Shown: in pieces, positions 12,014-24,240 of the stretch
How positions within the stretch are numbered: the stretch's first letter is position 1
Layout: each line of letters opens with the position of its first letter
Source: Nomia melanderi
Taxonomy: Eukaryota; Arthropoda; Insecta; Hymenoptera; Halictidae
Assembly: GCF_051020985.1 (NCBI RefSeq)
Contig: NW_027475146.1
Span: 434,001 to 498,000 of the forward strand
DNA: 64,000 bases
Direction of reading: 5' to 3'
Translations under genes and position numbers: made by a program
The notes under the pieces: model-generated
What the model saw: only the letters and a program-made list of their open reading frames with translations
What the model was told of the DNA's origin: nothing
The model's database searches: none

Positions 12014-15000
12014 AATATATATCTGGTGATATCTCGGGTGCTATTACAGATAACGCAATAAATCAAAGTGCATTGTCTGTAGGAGGCCCTGGCGCATGAA
12101 TCTGTGCAGCGAGAACGACCTCGGACCACCAGGGGCCGAGAAAACCACCGTCTCATGGTGTCGAACTGTCAGGGTCAGGGAAAAATCCAATATATATCTG
12201 GTGATATCTCGGGTGCTATTAGAGATAGCGCAATAAACCAAAGTGCATTGTCTGCAGGAGGCCCTGGCGCATGAATCTGTGCAGCGGGATCGACCTCGAA
12301 CTACCAGGGGCCGAGAAAACTACCGACACATGGGGCCGGACACTCAGGGTCGTGGAAAAATACAATATATATCTGGTGATATCTCGGGTGCTCTTACAGA
12401 TAGCGAACTAAACCAAAGTGAACTATCTGCAGGGGGCCCTATCCCATGAATCTGTGCTGCGGGACCGACCTCGGACCACCAGGGGCCGAGAAAACTACAG
12501 TCTCATGGGGCCGGACCCTCAGGGTCAGGGAAAAATCCAATATATATCTGGTGATATCTCGGGTGCTATTAGAGATAGCGCAATAAACCAAAGTGCATTG
12601 TCTGCAGGAGGCCCTGGCGCATGAATCTGTGCAGCGGGAACGACCTCGGACAACCAGGGGCCGAGAAAACCACCGTCTCATGGAGTCGGACACTCAGGGT
12701 CAGGGAAAAATCCAACATAAATCTGGTGATATCACGGGTGCTATTACAGATAGCGGAATAAATTAAAGTGCATTGACTTTAGGAGGCCCTGGCGCATGAA
12801 TCTGTGCAGCGGTATCGACCTCGGACTACCAGGGGCCGAGAAAACCACCGACACATGGGGCCGGTTACTCAGGGTCAGGGAAAAATCCAATATATATCTG
12901 GTGATATCTCGGGTGCTATTACAGATAGCGCAATAAATCAAAGTGCATTGTCTGTAGGAGGCCCTGGCGCATGAATCTGGGCAGCGGGAACGACCTCGGA
13001 CCGCCAGGGGCCGAGAAAACTACCGTCTCATGGAGCTGGACACTCAGGGTCAGGGGAGAATCCAATATATATCTGGTGATATCTCGGGTGCTCTTACAGA
13101 TAGCGAACTAAACCAAAGTGAACTATCTGCAGTGGGCCCTATCCCATGAATCTGTGCAGCGGGAACGACCTCGGACCCACAGGGGTCGAGAAAAACACCG
13201 ACACATGGGGCCGGACACTCAGGGTCGGGGAAAAATACAATATATATCTGGTGATATCTCGGGTGCTATTACAGATAGCGCAATAAATCAAAGTGCATTG
13301 TCTGTAGGAGGCCCTGGCGCATGAATCTGTGCAGCGGGAACGACCTCGGACAACCAGGGGCCGAGAAAACCACCGTCTCATGGGGTCCGACTGTCAGGGT
13401 CAGGGAAAAATCCAATATATATCTGGTGATATTTCGGGTGCTATTAGAGATACCGCAATAAATCAAAGTGCATTGTCTGCAGGAGGCCCTCGCGCATGAA
13501 TCTGTGCAGCGGGAATGACCTCGGACAACCAGGGGCCGAGAAAATCACCGTCTCATGGGGCCGGACTGTCAGGGTCAGGGAAAAATGCAATATATATCTG
13601 GTGATATCTCGGGTGCTATTAGAGATAGCGCAATAAACCAAAGTGCATTGTCTGCAGGAGGCCCTGGCGCATGAATCTGTGCAGCGAGAACGATTTCGGA
13701 CCACCACGGGCCGAGAAAACCACCGACACATGGGGGCGGACACTCAGGGTCAGGGGAAAATCCAATATATATATGGTTATATCTCGGGTGCTATTACAGA
13801 TAGCGCAATAAATAAAAGTGCATTGTCTGTAGGATGCCCTGGCGCAGGAATCTGTGCAGCAGGAACAACCTCGGACCACCAGGGGCCGAGAAAACCACCG
13901 TCTCATGGGGTCGGACTGTCAGGGTCAGGGAAAAATCCAATATATATCTGGTGATATCTCGGGTGCTATTACAGATAGCGCAATAAATCAAAGTGCATTG
14001 TCTGCAGGAGGCCCTCGCGCATGAATCTGTGCAGCGGGAAGGACCTCGGACAACCAGGGGCCGAGAAAATCACCGTCTCATGGGGCCGGACTGTCAGGGT
14101 CAGGGAAAAATGCAATATATATCTGGTGATATCTCGGGTGCTATTAGAGATAGCGCAATAAACCAAAGTGCATTGTCTGCAGGAGGCCCTGGCGCATGAA
14201 TCTGTGCAGCGAGAACGACTTCGGACCACCACGGGCCGAGAAAACCACCGACACATGGGGGCGGACACTCAGGGTCAGGGGAAAATCCAATATATATATG
14301 GTGATATCTCGGGTGCTATTAGAGATAGCGCAATAAACCAAAGTGCATTGACTGTAGGAGGCCCTGGCGCATGAATCTGTGCAGCGGTATCGACCTCGGA
14401 CTACCAGGGGCCGAGAAAACCACCGACACATGGGGCCGGTTACTCAGGGTCAGGGAAAAATCCAATATATATCTGATGATATCTCGGGTGCTATTACAGA
14501 TAGCGCAATAAATCAAAGTGCATTGTCTGTAGGAGGCCCTGGCGCATGAATCTGGGCAGCGGGAACGACCTCGGACCACCAGGGGCCGAGAAAACTACCG
14601 TCTCATGGGGCTGGACACTCAGGGTCAGGGGAGAATCCAATATATATCTGGTGATATCTCGGGTGCTATTACAGATAGCGCAATAAATCAAAGTGCATTG
14701 TCTGTAGGAGGCCCTGGCGCATGAATCTCTGCAGCGGGATCGACCTCGGACCACCAGGGGCCGAGAAAATCACCGTCTCATGGGGCCGGACACTCAGGGT
14801 CGTGGAAAAATACAATATATATCTGGTGATATCTCGGGTGCTCTTACAGATAGCGAACTAAACCAAAGTGAACTATCTGCAGGGGGCCCTATCCCATGAA
14901 TCTGTGCAGCGGGACCGACCTCGGACCACCAGGGGCCGAGAAAACTACCGTAACATGGGGCCGGACCCTCAGGGTCAGGGAAAAATCCAATATATATCTG

Positions 15001-16693
15001 GTGATATCTCGGGTGCTATTAGAGATAGCGCAATAAACCAAAGGGCATTGTTTGCAGGAGGCCCTGGCGCATAAATCTGTGCAGCGGGATCGACCTCGGA
15101 CCACCAGGGGCCGAGAAAATCACGGTCTCATGGGGCCGGACTGTCAGGGTCAGGGAAAAATCCAATATATATCTGGTGATATCTCGGTTGCTATTAGAGA
15201 TAGCGCAATAAATCAAGGTGCATTGTCCGTAGGAGGCTCTGGCGCATGAATCTGCGCAGCTGGAACGACCTCGGACCACGAGGGGCCGAAAAAGCTACAG
15301 TCTCATGGGGCCGGACACTCAGGGTCAGAGAACATCCAATATAAATCTGGTGATATCTCGGGTGCTATTACAGATAGCGCAATAAATCAAAGTGCATTGT
15401 CTGCAGGAGGCCCTGGCGCATGAATCTGTGCAGCGGGAACGACCTGGGACCACCAGGGGCCGAGAAATCTACCGTCTCATGGGGCCGGACACTCAGGGTC
15501 AGGGAAAAATCCAATATATATCTGGTGATATCTCGGGTGCTATTAGAGATAGCGCAATAAATCATAGTGAATTATCTGCAGGGGGCCCTGGCGCATGAAT
15601 CTGTGCAGCGGGATCGACCTCGGACCATCAGGGGCCGAGAATACCATCGACACATGGGGCCGGACTAACAGGGTCAAGGAAAAATCCAATATATATCTGG
15701 TGATATCTCGGGTGCTATTATAGATAGCGAAATAAATCAAAGTGCATTGTCTGTAGGAGGTACTGGCGAATGAATCTGTGCAGCAGGAACGACCTCGGAC
15801 CACCAGGGGCCGAGAAAACCTCCGTCTCATGGAGCCGGACACTCAGGGTCAGGGAAAAATCCAATATATATCTCGTGATATCTCGGGTGCTATTAGAGAT
15901 AGCGAAATAATTCAAAGTGCATTGTCTGCGGGAGGCACCGGCGCATGAATCTGTGCAGCGGGAACGACCTCGGACCACGAGGGACCGAGAAAACCATCGA
16001 CACATGGGGCCGGACACTCAGGGTCAGGGGAAAATCCAATATATATCTGGTGATATCTCGGGTGCTATTACAGATAGCGCAATAAATCAAAGTGCATTGT
16101 CTGCCGGAGGCCCTAGCGCATGAATCTGTGCAGCGGGAACGACCTCGGACCACCAGGGGCCGAGAAAACTACCGTCTCATGGGGCCGGACACTCAGGGTC
16201 AGGGAAAAATCCAATATATATCTCGTGATATCTCGGGTGCTATTGGAGATAGCGAAATAATTCAAAGTGCATTGTCTGCGGGAGGCACCGGCGCATGAAT
16301 CTGTGCAGCGGGAACGACCTCGGAGCACCAGGGGCCGAGAAAACCACCGCCTCATGGGGTCGGACACTCAGGGTCAGGGAAAAATCCAATATAAATCTGG
16401 TGATATCTCGGGTGCTATTACAGATAGCGGAATAAATCAAAGTGCATTGTCTGCAGGAGGCCCTGGCGCATGAATCTGTGCAGCGGGAAAGACCTCGGTC
16501 CACCAGGGGCCGAGAAAACCACAGTCTCATGGGGCCGGACACTCAGGGCCAGGGAAAAATCCAATATGTATCTGGTGATATCTCGGGTGCTATTAGAGAT
16601 AGCGCAATAAATCAAAGTCCATTGTCTGTAGGAGGCCCTGGCGCATGAATCTGGGCAGTGGGAACGACCTCGGACCACCAGGAGCCGAGAAAA

Positions 16694-16737
16694 TTACAGA
16701 TATTCGGAATCCGTCACCCAAGGTCATGTAAAAATCC
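16694..16737 (+). repeat. F-type diverged block, beta context (5)
   Basis: Second-copy equivalent of the block at 10396, about 350 bp before the 6,298-bp unit ends. Confidence 0.9.
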
Positions 16738-17045
16738 AGCATATATCTAGTGATATCTCGGGTGCTATTACAGATAGCGCAATAAACCAAAGTGAATTGT
16801 CTGCAGGAAGCTCTGGCGCATGAATCTGTTCAGCGGGATCGACCTCGGACCACGAGGAACCGAGAAAACCATCGGCACATGGGGCCGGACACTCAGGGTC
16901 AGGGAAAAATCCAATATATATCTGGTGATATCTCGTGTGCTATTAGAGATAGCGCAATAAACCAAGGTGAATTATCTGCAGGGGGCCCTGGCGCACGAAT
17001 CTGTGCAGCGGGATCGATCTCGGGCCACCAGGGGCCGAGAAAATC

Positions 17046-19756
17046 ACCGTCTCATGGGGCCGGACTGACAGGGTCAAGGAAAAATCCTATATATATCTGG
17101 TGATATCTCGGGTGCTATTACAGATAGCGCAATAAACCAAAGTGAATTGTCTGCAGGAAGCCCTGGCGCATGAATCTGTTCAGCGGGATCGACGTCGGAC
17201 CACGAGGGACCGAGAAAACCATCGACACATGAGGCCGGACTGTCAGGGTCAGGGAAAAATCAAATATATATCCGGTGATATCTCAGGTGCTATTAGAGAT
17301 AGCTCAATAAACCAAAGTGAATTATCTGCAGGAGGCCCTGGCGCATGAATCTGTTCAGCGGGAAAGATCTCGGACCACCAGGGGCCGAGGAAACCACCGT
17401 CTCATGGGGCCGGACACTCAGGGTCAGGGGAAAATCCAATATATATCTAGTGATATCTCGGGTGCTATTACAGATAGCGCAATAAATCAAAGTGCATTGT
17501 CTGCAGGAGGCCCTAGCGCATGAATCTGTGCAGCAGGAACGACCTCGGACCACCAGGGGCCGAGAAAACTACCGTCTCATGGTGCTGGACACTCAGGGTC
17601 AGGGAAAAATCCAATATATATCTCGTGATATCTCGGGTGCTATTAGAGATAGCGAAATAATTCAAAGTGCATTGTCTGCAGGAGGCCCTGGCGCATGAAT
17701 CTGTGCAGCGAGAACGACCTCGGACCACCACGGGCCGAGAAAACCACCGACACATGGGGGCGGACACTCAGGGTCAGGGGAAAATCCAATATATATATGG
17801 TGATATCTCGGGTGCTATTACAGATAGCGCAATAAATCAAAGTGCATTGTCTGTAGGATGCCCTGGCGCAGGAATCTGTGCAGCAGGAACAACCTCGGAC
17901 TACCAGGGTCCGAGAAAACCACCGTCACATGGGGTCGGACTGTCAGGGTCAGGGAAAAATCCAATATATATCTAGTGATATCTCGGGTGCTATTACAGAT
18001 AGCGCAATAAATCAAAGTGCATTGTCTGCAGGAGGCCCTCGCGCATGAATCTGTGCAGCGGGAACGACCTCGGACAACCAGGGTCCGAGAAAACCACCGT
18101 CTCATGGAGTCGGACACTCAGGGTCAGGGAAAAATCCAACATAAATCTGGTGATATCACGGGTGCCATTACAGATAGCGGAATAAATTAAAGTGCATTGA
18201 CTGTAGGAGGCCCTGGCGCATGAATCTGTGCAGCGGTATCGACCTCGGACTACCAGGGGCCGAGAAAACCACCGACACATGGGGCCGGTTACTCAGGGTC
18301 AGGGAAAAATCCAATATATATCTGGTGATATCTCGGGTGCTATTACAGATAGCGCAATAAATCAAAGTGCATTGTCTGTAGGAGGCCCTGGCGCATGAAT
18401 CTGTGCAGCGGGAACGACCTCGGACCACCAGTGGCCGAGAAAATCACCGTCTCATGGGGCCGGACTGTCAGGGTCAGGGAAAAATCCAATATATATCTGG
18501 TGATATCTCGGGTGCTACTAGAGATTGCACAATAAATCAAAGTGCATTGTCTGCAGGAGGCCCTCGCGCATGAATCTGTGCAGCGGGAACGACCTCGGAC
18601 AACCAGGGTCCGGACTGTCAGGGTCAGGGAAAAATACAATATATATCTGGTGATATCTCGGGTGCAAATTAGAGATAGCGCAATAAACCAAAGTGCATTG
18701 TCTTCAGGAGGCCCTGGCGCATGAATCTGTGCAGCGAGAACGACCTCGGAACACCAGGGGCCGAGAAAACCACGGGCACATGGGGCCGGACTGTCAGGGT
18801 CGGGGAAAAATCCAATATATATCTGGTGATATCTCGGCTGCTATTAGAGATAGCGCAATAAACCAAAGTGCATTGTCTGTAGGAGGCCCTGGCGCATGAA
18901 TCTGTGCAGCGAGAACGACCTCGGACCAACAAGGGCCGAGAAAATCACCGTCTCATGGGGCCGGACTGTCAGGTTCAGGGAAGAATCCAATATATATCTG
19001 GTGATATCACGGGTGCTATTAGAGATAGCGCAATAAATCAAAGTGGATTGTCTGTAGGAGGCCCTGGCGCATGAATCTGTGCAGCGAGAACGATCTCGGA
19101 CCACCAGGGGCCGAGAAAACCACCGTCTCATGGTGTCGAACTGTCAGGGTCAGGGAAAAATCCAATATATATCTGGTGATATCTCGGGTGCTATTAGAGA
19201 TAGCGCAATAAACCAAAGTGCATTGTCTGCAGGAGGCCCTGGCGCATGAATCTGTGCAGCGGGATCGACCTCGAACTACCAGGGGCCGAGAAAACCACCG
19301 ACACATGGGGCCGGACACTCAGGGTCGTGGAAAAATACAATATATATCTGGTGATATCTCGGGTGCTCTTACAGATAGCGAACTAAACCAAAGTGAACTA
19401 TCTGCAGGGGGCCCTATCCCATGAATCTGTGCTGCGGGACCGACCTCGGACCACCAGGGGCCGAGAAAACTACAGTCTCATGGGGCCGGACCCTCAGGGT
19501 CAGGGAAAAATCCAATATATATCTGGTGATATCTCGGGTGCTATTAGAGATAGCGCAATAAACCAAAGTGCATTGCCTGCAGGAGGCCCTGGCGCATGAA
19601 TCTATGCAGCGGGATCGACCTCGGACAACCAGGGGCCGAGAAAACCACCGTCTCATGGAGTCGGACACTCAGGGTCAGGGAAAAATCCAACATAAATCTG
19701 GTGATATCACGGGTGCTATTACAGATAGCGGAATAAATTAAAGTGCATTGACTTTA
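17046..19756 (+). repeat. Domain III: patchwork of monomers
   Basis: About 15 monomers assembled from types seen elsewhere. The part from about 19.1 to 19.75 kb follows 5.83-6.48 kb (offset 13,273), including the CTATCCCATGAATC monomer. The part near 17.65-18.0 kb resembles 1.76-2.1 kb and 29.7-30.0 kb, including GCGCAGGAATCTG, which loses the usual GCATGA. The 150-bp deletion monomer reappears near 18,607, the first one to the right of the 6,298-bp copies. I see no longer repeat of its own. Confidence 0.78.
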
Positions 19757-22396
19757 GGAGGCCCTGGCGCATGAATCTGTGCAGCGGTATCGACCTCGGA
19801 CTACCAGGGGCCGAGAAAACCACCGACACATGGGGCCGGTTACTCAGGGTCAGGGAAAAATACAATATATATCTGGTGATATCTCGGGTGCTCTTACAGA
19901 TAGCGAACTAAACCAAAGTGAACTATCTGCAGGGGGCCCTATCCCATGAATCTGTGCAGCGGGACCGACCTCGGACCATCAGGGGCCGAGAAAACTACAG
20001 TCTCATGGGGCCGGACCCTCACGGTCAGGGAAAAATCCAATATATATCTGGTGAAATCTCGGGTGCTATTAGAGATAGCGCAATAAACCAAAGTGCATTG
20101 TCTGCAGGAGGCCCTGGCGCATGAAGCTGTGCAGCAGGAACGACCTCGGACAACCAGGGTCCGAGAAAACCACCGTCTCATGGAGTCGGACACTCAGGGT
20201 CAGGGAAAAATCCAACATAAATCTGGTGATATCACGGGTGCTATTACAGATAGCGGAATAAATTAAAGTGCATTGACTGTAGGAGGCCCTGGCGCATGAA
20301 TCTGTGCAGCGGTATCGACCTCGGACTACCAGGGGCCGAGAAAACCACCGACACATGGGGCCGGTTACTCAGGGTCAGGGAAAAATCCAATATATATCTG
20401 GTGATATCTCGGGTGCTATTACAGATAGCGCAATAAATCAAAGTGCATTGTCTGTAGGAGGCCCTGGCGCATGAATCTGGGCAGCGGGAACGACCTCGGA
20501 CCGCCAGGGGCCGAGAAAACTACCGTCTCATGGGGCTGGACACTCAGGGTCAGGGGAGAATCCAATATATATCTGGTGATATCTCGGGTGCTATTACAGA
20601 TAGCGCAATAAATCAAAGTGCATTGTCTGTAGGAGGCCCTGGCGCATGAATCTGTGCAGCGGGAACGACCTCGGACCACCAGTGGCCGAGAAAATCACCG
20701 TCTCATGGGGCCGGACTGTCAGGGTCAGGGAAAAATCCAATATATATCTGGTGATATCTCGGGTGCTACTAGAGATTGCACAATAAATCAAAGTGCATTG
20801 TCTGCAGGAGGCCCTAGCGCATGAATCTGTGCAGCGGGAACGACCTCGGACTACCAGGGGCCGAGAAAACTTCTGTCTCATGGGGCTGGACACTCAGGAT
20901 CAGGGAAAAATCCAATATATATCTGGTGATATCTCGGTTGCTATTAGAGATAGCGCAATAAATCAAAGTGCATTGTCTGCAGGAGGCCCTCGCGCATGAA
21001 TCTGTGCAGCGGGAACGACCTCGGACAACCAGGGTCCGGACTGTCAGGTTCAGGGAAAAATGCAATATATATCTGGTGATATCTCGGGTGCAAATTAGAG
21101 ATAGCGCAATAAACCAAAGTGCATTGTCTGCAGGAGGCCCTGGCGCATGAATCTGTGCAGCGAGAACGACCTCGGAACACCAGGGGCCGAGAAAACCACG
21201 GACACATGGGGCCGGACTGTCAGGGTCGGGGAAAAATCCAATATATATCTGGTGATATCTCGGGTGCTCTTACAGATAGCGAACTAAACCGAAGTGAACT
21301 ATCTGCAGGGGGCCCTATCCCATGAATCTGTGCAGCGGGAACGACCTCGGACCCCCAGGGGTCGAGAAAAACACCGACACATGGGGCCGGACACTCAGGG
21401 TCGGGGAAAAATACAATATATATCTGGTGATATCTCGGGTGCTATTACAGATAGCGCAAGAAATCAAAGTGCATTGTCTGTAGGAGGCCCTGGCGCATGA
21501 ATCTGTGCAGCGGGATCGCACTCGGACCACCAGGGGCCGAGAAAACTTCTGTCTCATGGGGCCGGACACTCAGGATCAGGGAAAAATCCAATATATATCT
21601 GGTGATATCTCGGTTGCTATTAGAGATAGGGCAATAAATCAAAGTGCATTGTCTGCAGGAGGCCCTCGCGCATGAATCTGTGCAGCGGGAACGACCTCGG
21701 ACAACCAGGGTCCGGACTGTCAGGGTCAGGGAAAAATACAATATATATCTGGTGATATCTCGGGTGCAAATTAGAGATAGCGCAATAAACCAAAGTGCAT
21801 TGTCTGCAGGAGGCCCTGGCGCATGAATCTGTGCAGCGAGAACGACCTCGGAACACCAGGGGCCGAGAAAACCACGGACACATGGGGCCGGACTGTCAGG
21901 GTCGGGGAAAAATCCAATATATATCTGGTGATATCTCGGGTGCTATTAGAGATAGCGCAATAAACCAAAGTGCATTGTCTGTAGGAGGCCCTGGCGCATG
22001 AATCTGTGCAGCGGGATCGACCTCGGACCACCAAGGGCCGAGAAAATCACCGTCTCATGGGGCCGGACTGTCAGGTTCAGGGAAGAATCCAATATATATC
22101 TGGTGATATCACGGGTGCTATTACATATAGCGCAATAAATTAAAGTGCATTGTCTGTAGGAGGCCCTGACGCATGAATCTGTGCAGCGGGATCGACCTCG
22201 GACTACCAGGGGCCGAGAAAACCACCGACACATGGGGCCGGACACTCAGGTTCGGGGAAAAATACAATATATATCTGGTGATATCTCGGGTGCTATTAGA
22301 GATAGCGCAATAAATCAAAGTGGATTGTCTGTAGGAGGCCCTGGCGCATGAATCTGTGCAGCGGGATCGACCTCGGACCACCAGGGGCCGAGAAAA

Positions 22397-22440
22397 TTAC
22401 AGATATTCGGAATCCGTCACCCAAGGTCATGTAAAAATCC
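22397..22440 (+). repeat. F-type diverged block, alpha context (3)
   Basis: Present in the first 4,453-bp copy only. The second copy diverges about 30 bp before the equivalent position. Confidence 0.9.
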
Positions 22441-22909
22441 AATATATATCTGGTGATATCTCGGGTGCTATTACAGATAACGCAATAAATCAAAGTGCAT
22501 TGTCTGTAGGAGGCCCTGGCGCATGAATCTGTGCAGCGAGGACGACCTCGGACCACCAGGGGCGAGAAAACCACCGTCTCATTGTGTCGGACTGTCAGGG
22601 TCAGGGAAAAATCCAATATATATCTGGTGATATCTCGGGTGCTATTACAGATAGCGCAATAAATCAAAGTGGATTGTCTGTAGGAGGCCCTGGCGCATGA
22701 ATCTGTGCAGCGAGAACGACCTCGGACCACCAGGGGCCGAGAAAATCACCGACACATGGGGCCGGACTGTCAGGGTCGGGGAAAAATGCAATATATATCT
22801 GGTGATATCTCGGGTGCTATTAGAGATAGCGCAATAAACCAAAGTGCATTGTCTGTAGGAGGCCCTGGCGCATGAATCTGTGCAGCGGGATCGATCTCGG
22901 AACACCAGG

Positions 22910-23585
22910 GGCCGAGAAAATCACCGTCTCATGGGGCCGGACTGTCAGGGTCAGGGAAAAATCCAATATATATCTGGTGATATCTCGGGTGCTACTAGAG
23001 ATTGCACAATAAATCAAAGTGCATTGTCTGCAGGAGGCCCTAGCGCATGAATCTGTGCAGCGGGAACGACCTCGGACTACCAGGGGCCGAGAAAACTTCT
23101 GTCTCATGGGGCTGGACACTCAGGATCAGGGAAAAATCCAATATATATCTGGTGATATCTCGGTTGCTATTAGAGATAGCGCAATAAATCAAAGTGCATT
23201 GTCTGCAGGAGGCCCTCGCGCATGAATCTGTGCAGCGGGAACGACCTCGGACAACCAGGGTCCGGACTGTCAGGGTCAGGGAAAAATACAATATATATCT
23301 GGTGATATCTCGGGTGCAAATTAGAGATAGCGCAATAAACCAAAGTGCATTGTCTGCAGGAGGCCCTGGCGCATGAATCTGTGCAGCGAGAACGACCTCG
23401 GAACACCAGGGGCCGAGAAAACCACGGACACATGGGGCCGGACTGTCAGGGTCGGGGAAAAATCCAATATATATCTGGTGATATCTCGGGTGCTATTAGA
23501 GATAGCGCAATAAACCAAAGTGCATTGTCTGTAGGAGGCCCTGGCGCATGAATCTGTGCAGCGGGAACGACCTCGGACCACCAGT
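22910..23585 (+). repeat. 676-bp four-monomer repeat, copy 1
   Basis: It contains the series TACTAGAGATTGCACAATAA, GGTTGCTATTAGAG, the 150-bp deletion monomer near 23,259 and its 176-bp partner. It recurs immediately downstream at 676 bp (4x175-25+1). The match starts right after 22,909, where CCAGGGG and CCAGTGG differ. The same four-monomer series also occurs singly near 20.7-21.3, 25.2-25.8, 27.6-28.1, 29.3, 33.6-34.1 and 46.4-47.0 kb, so it is a mobile module within the array. Confidence 0.88.
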
Positions 23586-24240
23586 GGCCGAGAAAATCAC
23601 CGTCTCATGGGGCCGGACTGTCAGGGTCAGGGAAAAATCCAATATATATCTGGTGATATCTCGGGTGCTACTAGAGATTGCACAATAAATCAAAGTGCAT
23701 TGTCTGCAGGAGGCCCTAGCGCATGAATCTGTGCAGCGGGAACGACCTCGGACTACCAGGGGCCGAGAAAACTTCTGTCTCATGGGGCTGGACACTCAGG
23801 ATCAGGGAAAAATCCAATATATATCTGGTGATATCTCGGTTGCTATTAGAGATAGCGCAATAAATCAAAGTGCATTGTCTGCAGGAGGCCCTCGCGCATG
23901 AATCTGTGCAGCGGGAACGACCTCGGACAACCAGGGTCCGGACTGTCAGGGTCAGGGAAAAATACAATATATATCTGGTGATATCTCGGGTGCAAATTAG
24001 AGATAGCGCAATAAACCAAAGTGCATTGTCTGCAGGAGGCCCTGGCGCATGAATCTGTGCAGCGAGAACGACCTCGGAACACCAGGGGCCGAGAAAACCA
24101 CGGACACATGGGGCCGGACTGTCAGGGTCGGGGAAAAATCCAATATATATCTGGTGATATCTCGGCTGCTATTAGAGATAGCGCAATAAACCAAAGTGCA
24201 TTGTCTGTAGGAGGCCCTGGCGCATGAATCTGTGCAGCGG
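23586..24240 (+). repeat. 676-bp four-monomer repeat, copy 2
   Basis: Tandem second copy of the preceding block. I saw one substitution (CTCGGCTGCT near 24,166) before the match ends near 24,240, where GCGGTATCG replaces GCGGGAACG. Confidence 0.87.

Larger units (their letters stand above)
10748..17045 (+). repeat. 6,298-bp higher-order repeat, copy 2 (36 monomers)
   Basis: This is the direct tandem second copy of the preceding unit. Its F-type blocks at 11096, 11970 and 16694 sit exactly 6,298 bp after those of copy 1. The identity runs about 20 bp past the unit end and breaks near 17,066, where GGACACTCAGGG becomes GGACTGACAGGG. Near-identity over 6.3 kb, against clear divergence between adjacent monomers, implies a recent duplication of the whole block. 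An assembly duplication gives the same picture and must be excluded with reads. Confidence 0.93.
19757..24209 (+). repeat. 4,453-bp higher-order repeat, full copy
   Basis: Bases 19,757-22,366 recur at 24,210-26,819, an offset of 4,453 bp. This equals 26 monomers with four 150/176-bp marker pairs and one lost base (4,550-96-1). Shared rare marks include the GGTGAAATCTCGGG monomer, ATGAAGCTGTGC near 20,122/24,575 and CACTCGGACC near 21,518/25,971. A few substitutions separate the copies, so this duplication looks older than the 6,298-bp one. Its right part holds an F-type block at 22397 and the 676-bp duplication. Confidence 0.85.

Noticed and set aside
4450..17065. Assembly duplication as the full explanation of the identical 6,298-bp blocks
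   Set aside because: It cannot be excluded from sequence alone, but other blocks in the window show duplications of graded divergence, so genuine repeated amplification is the simpler reading. Kept as a caution, not a finding.
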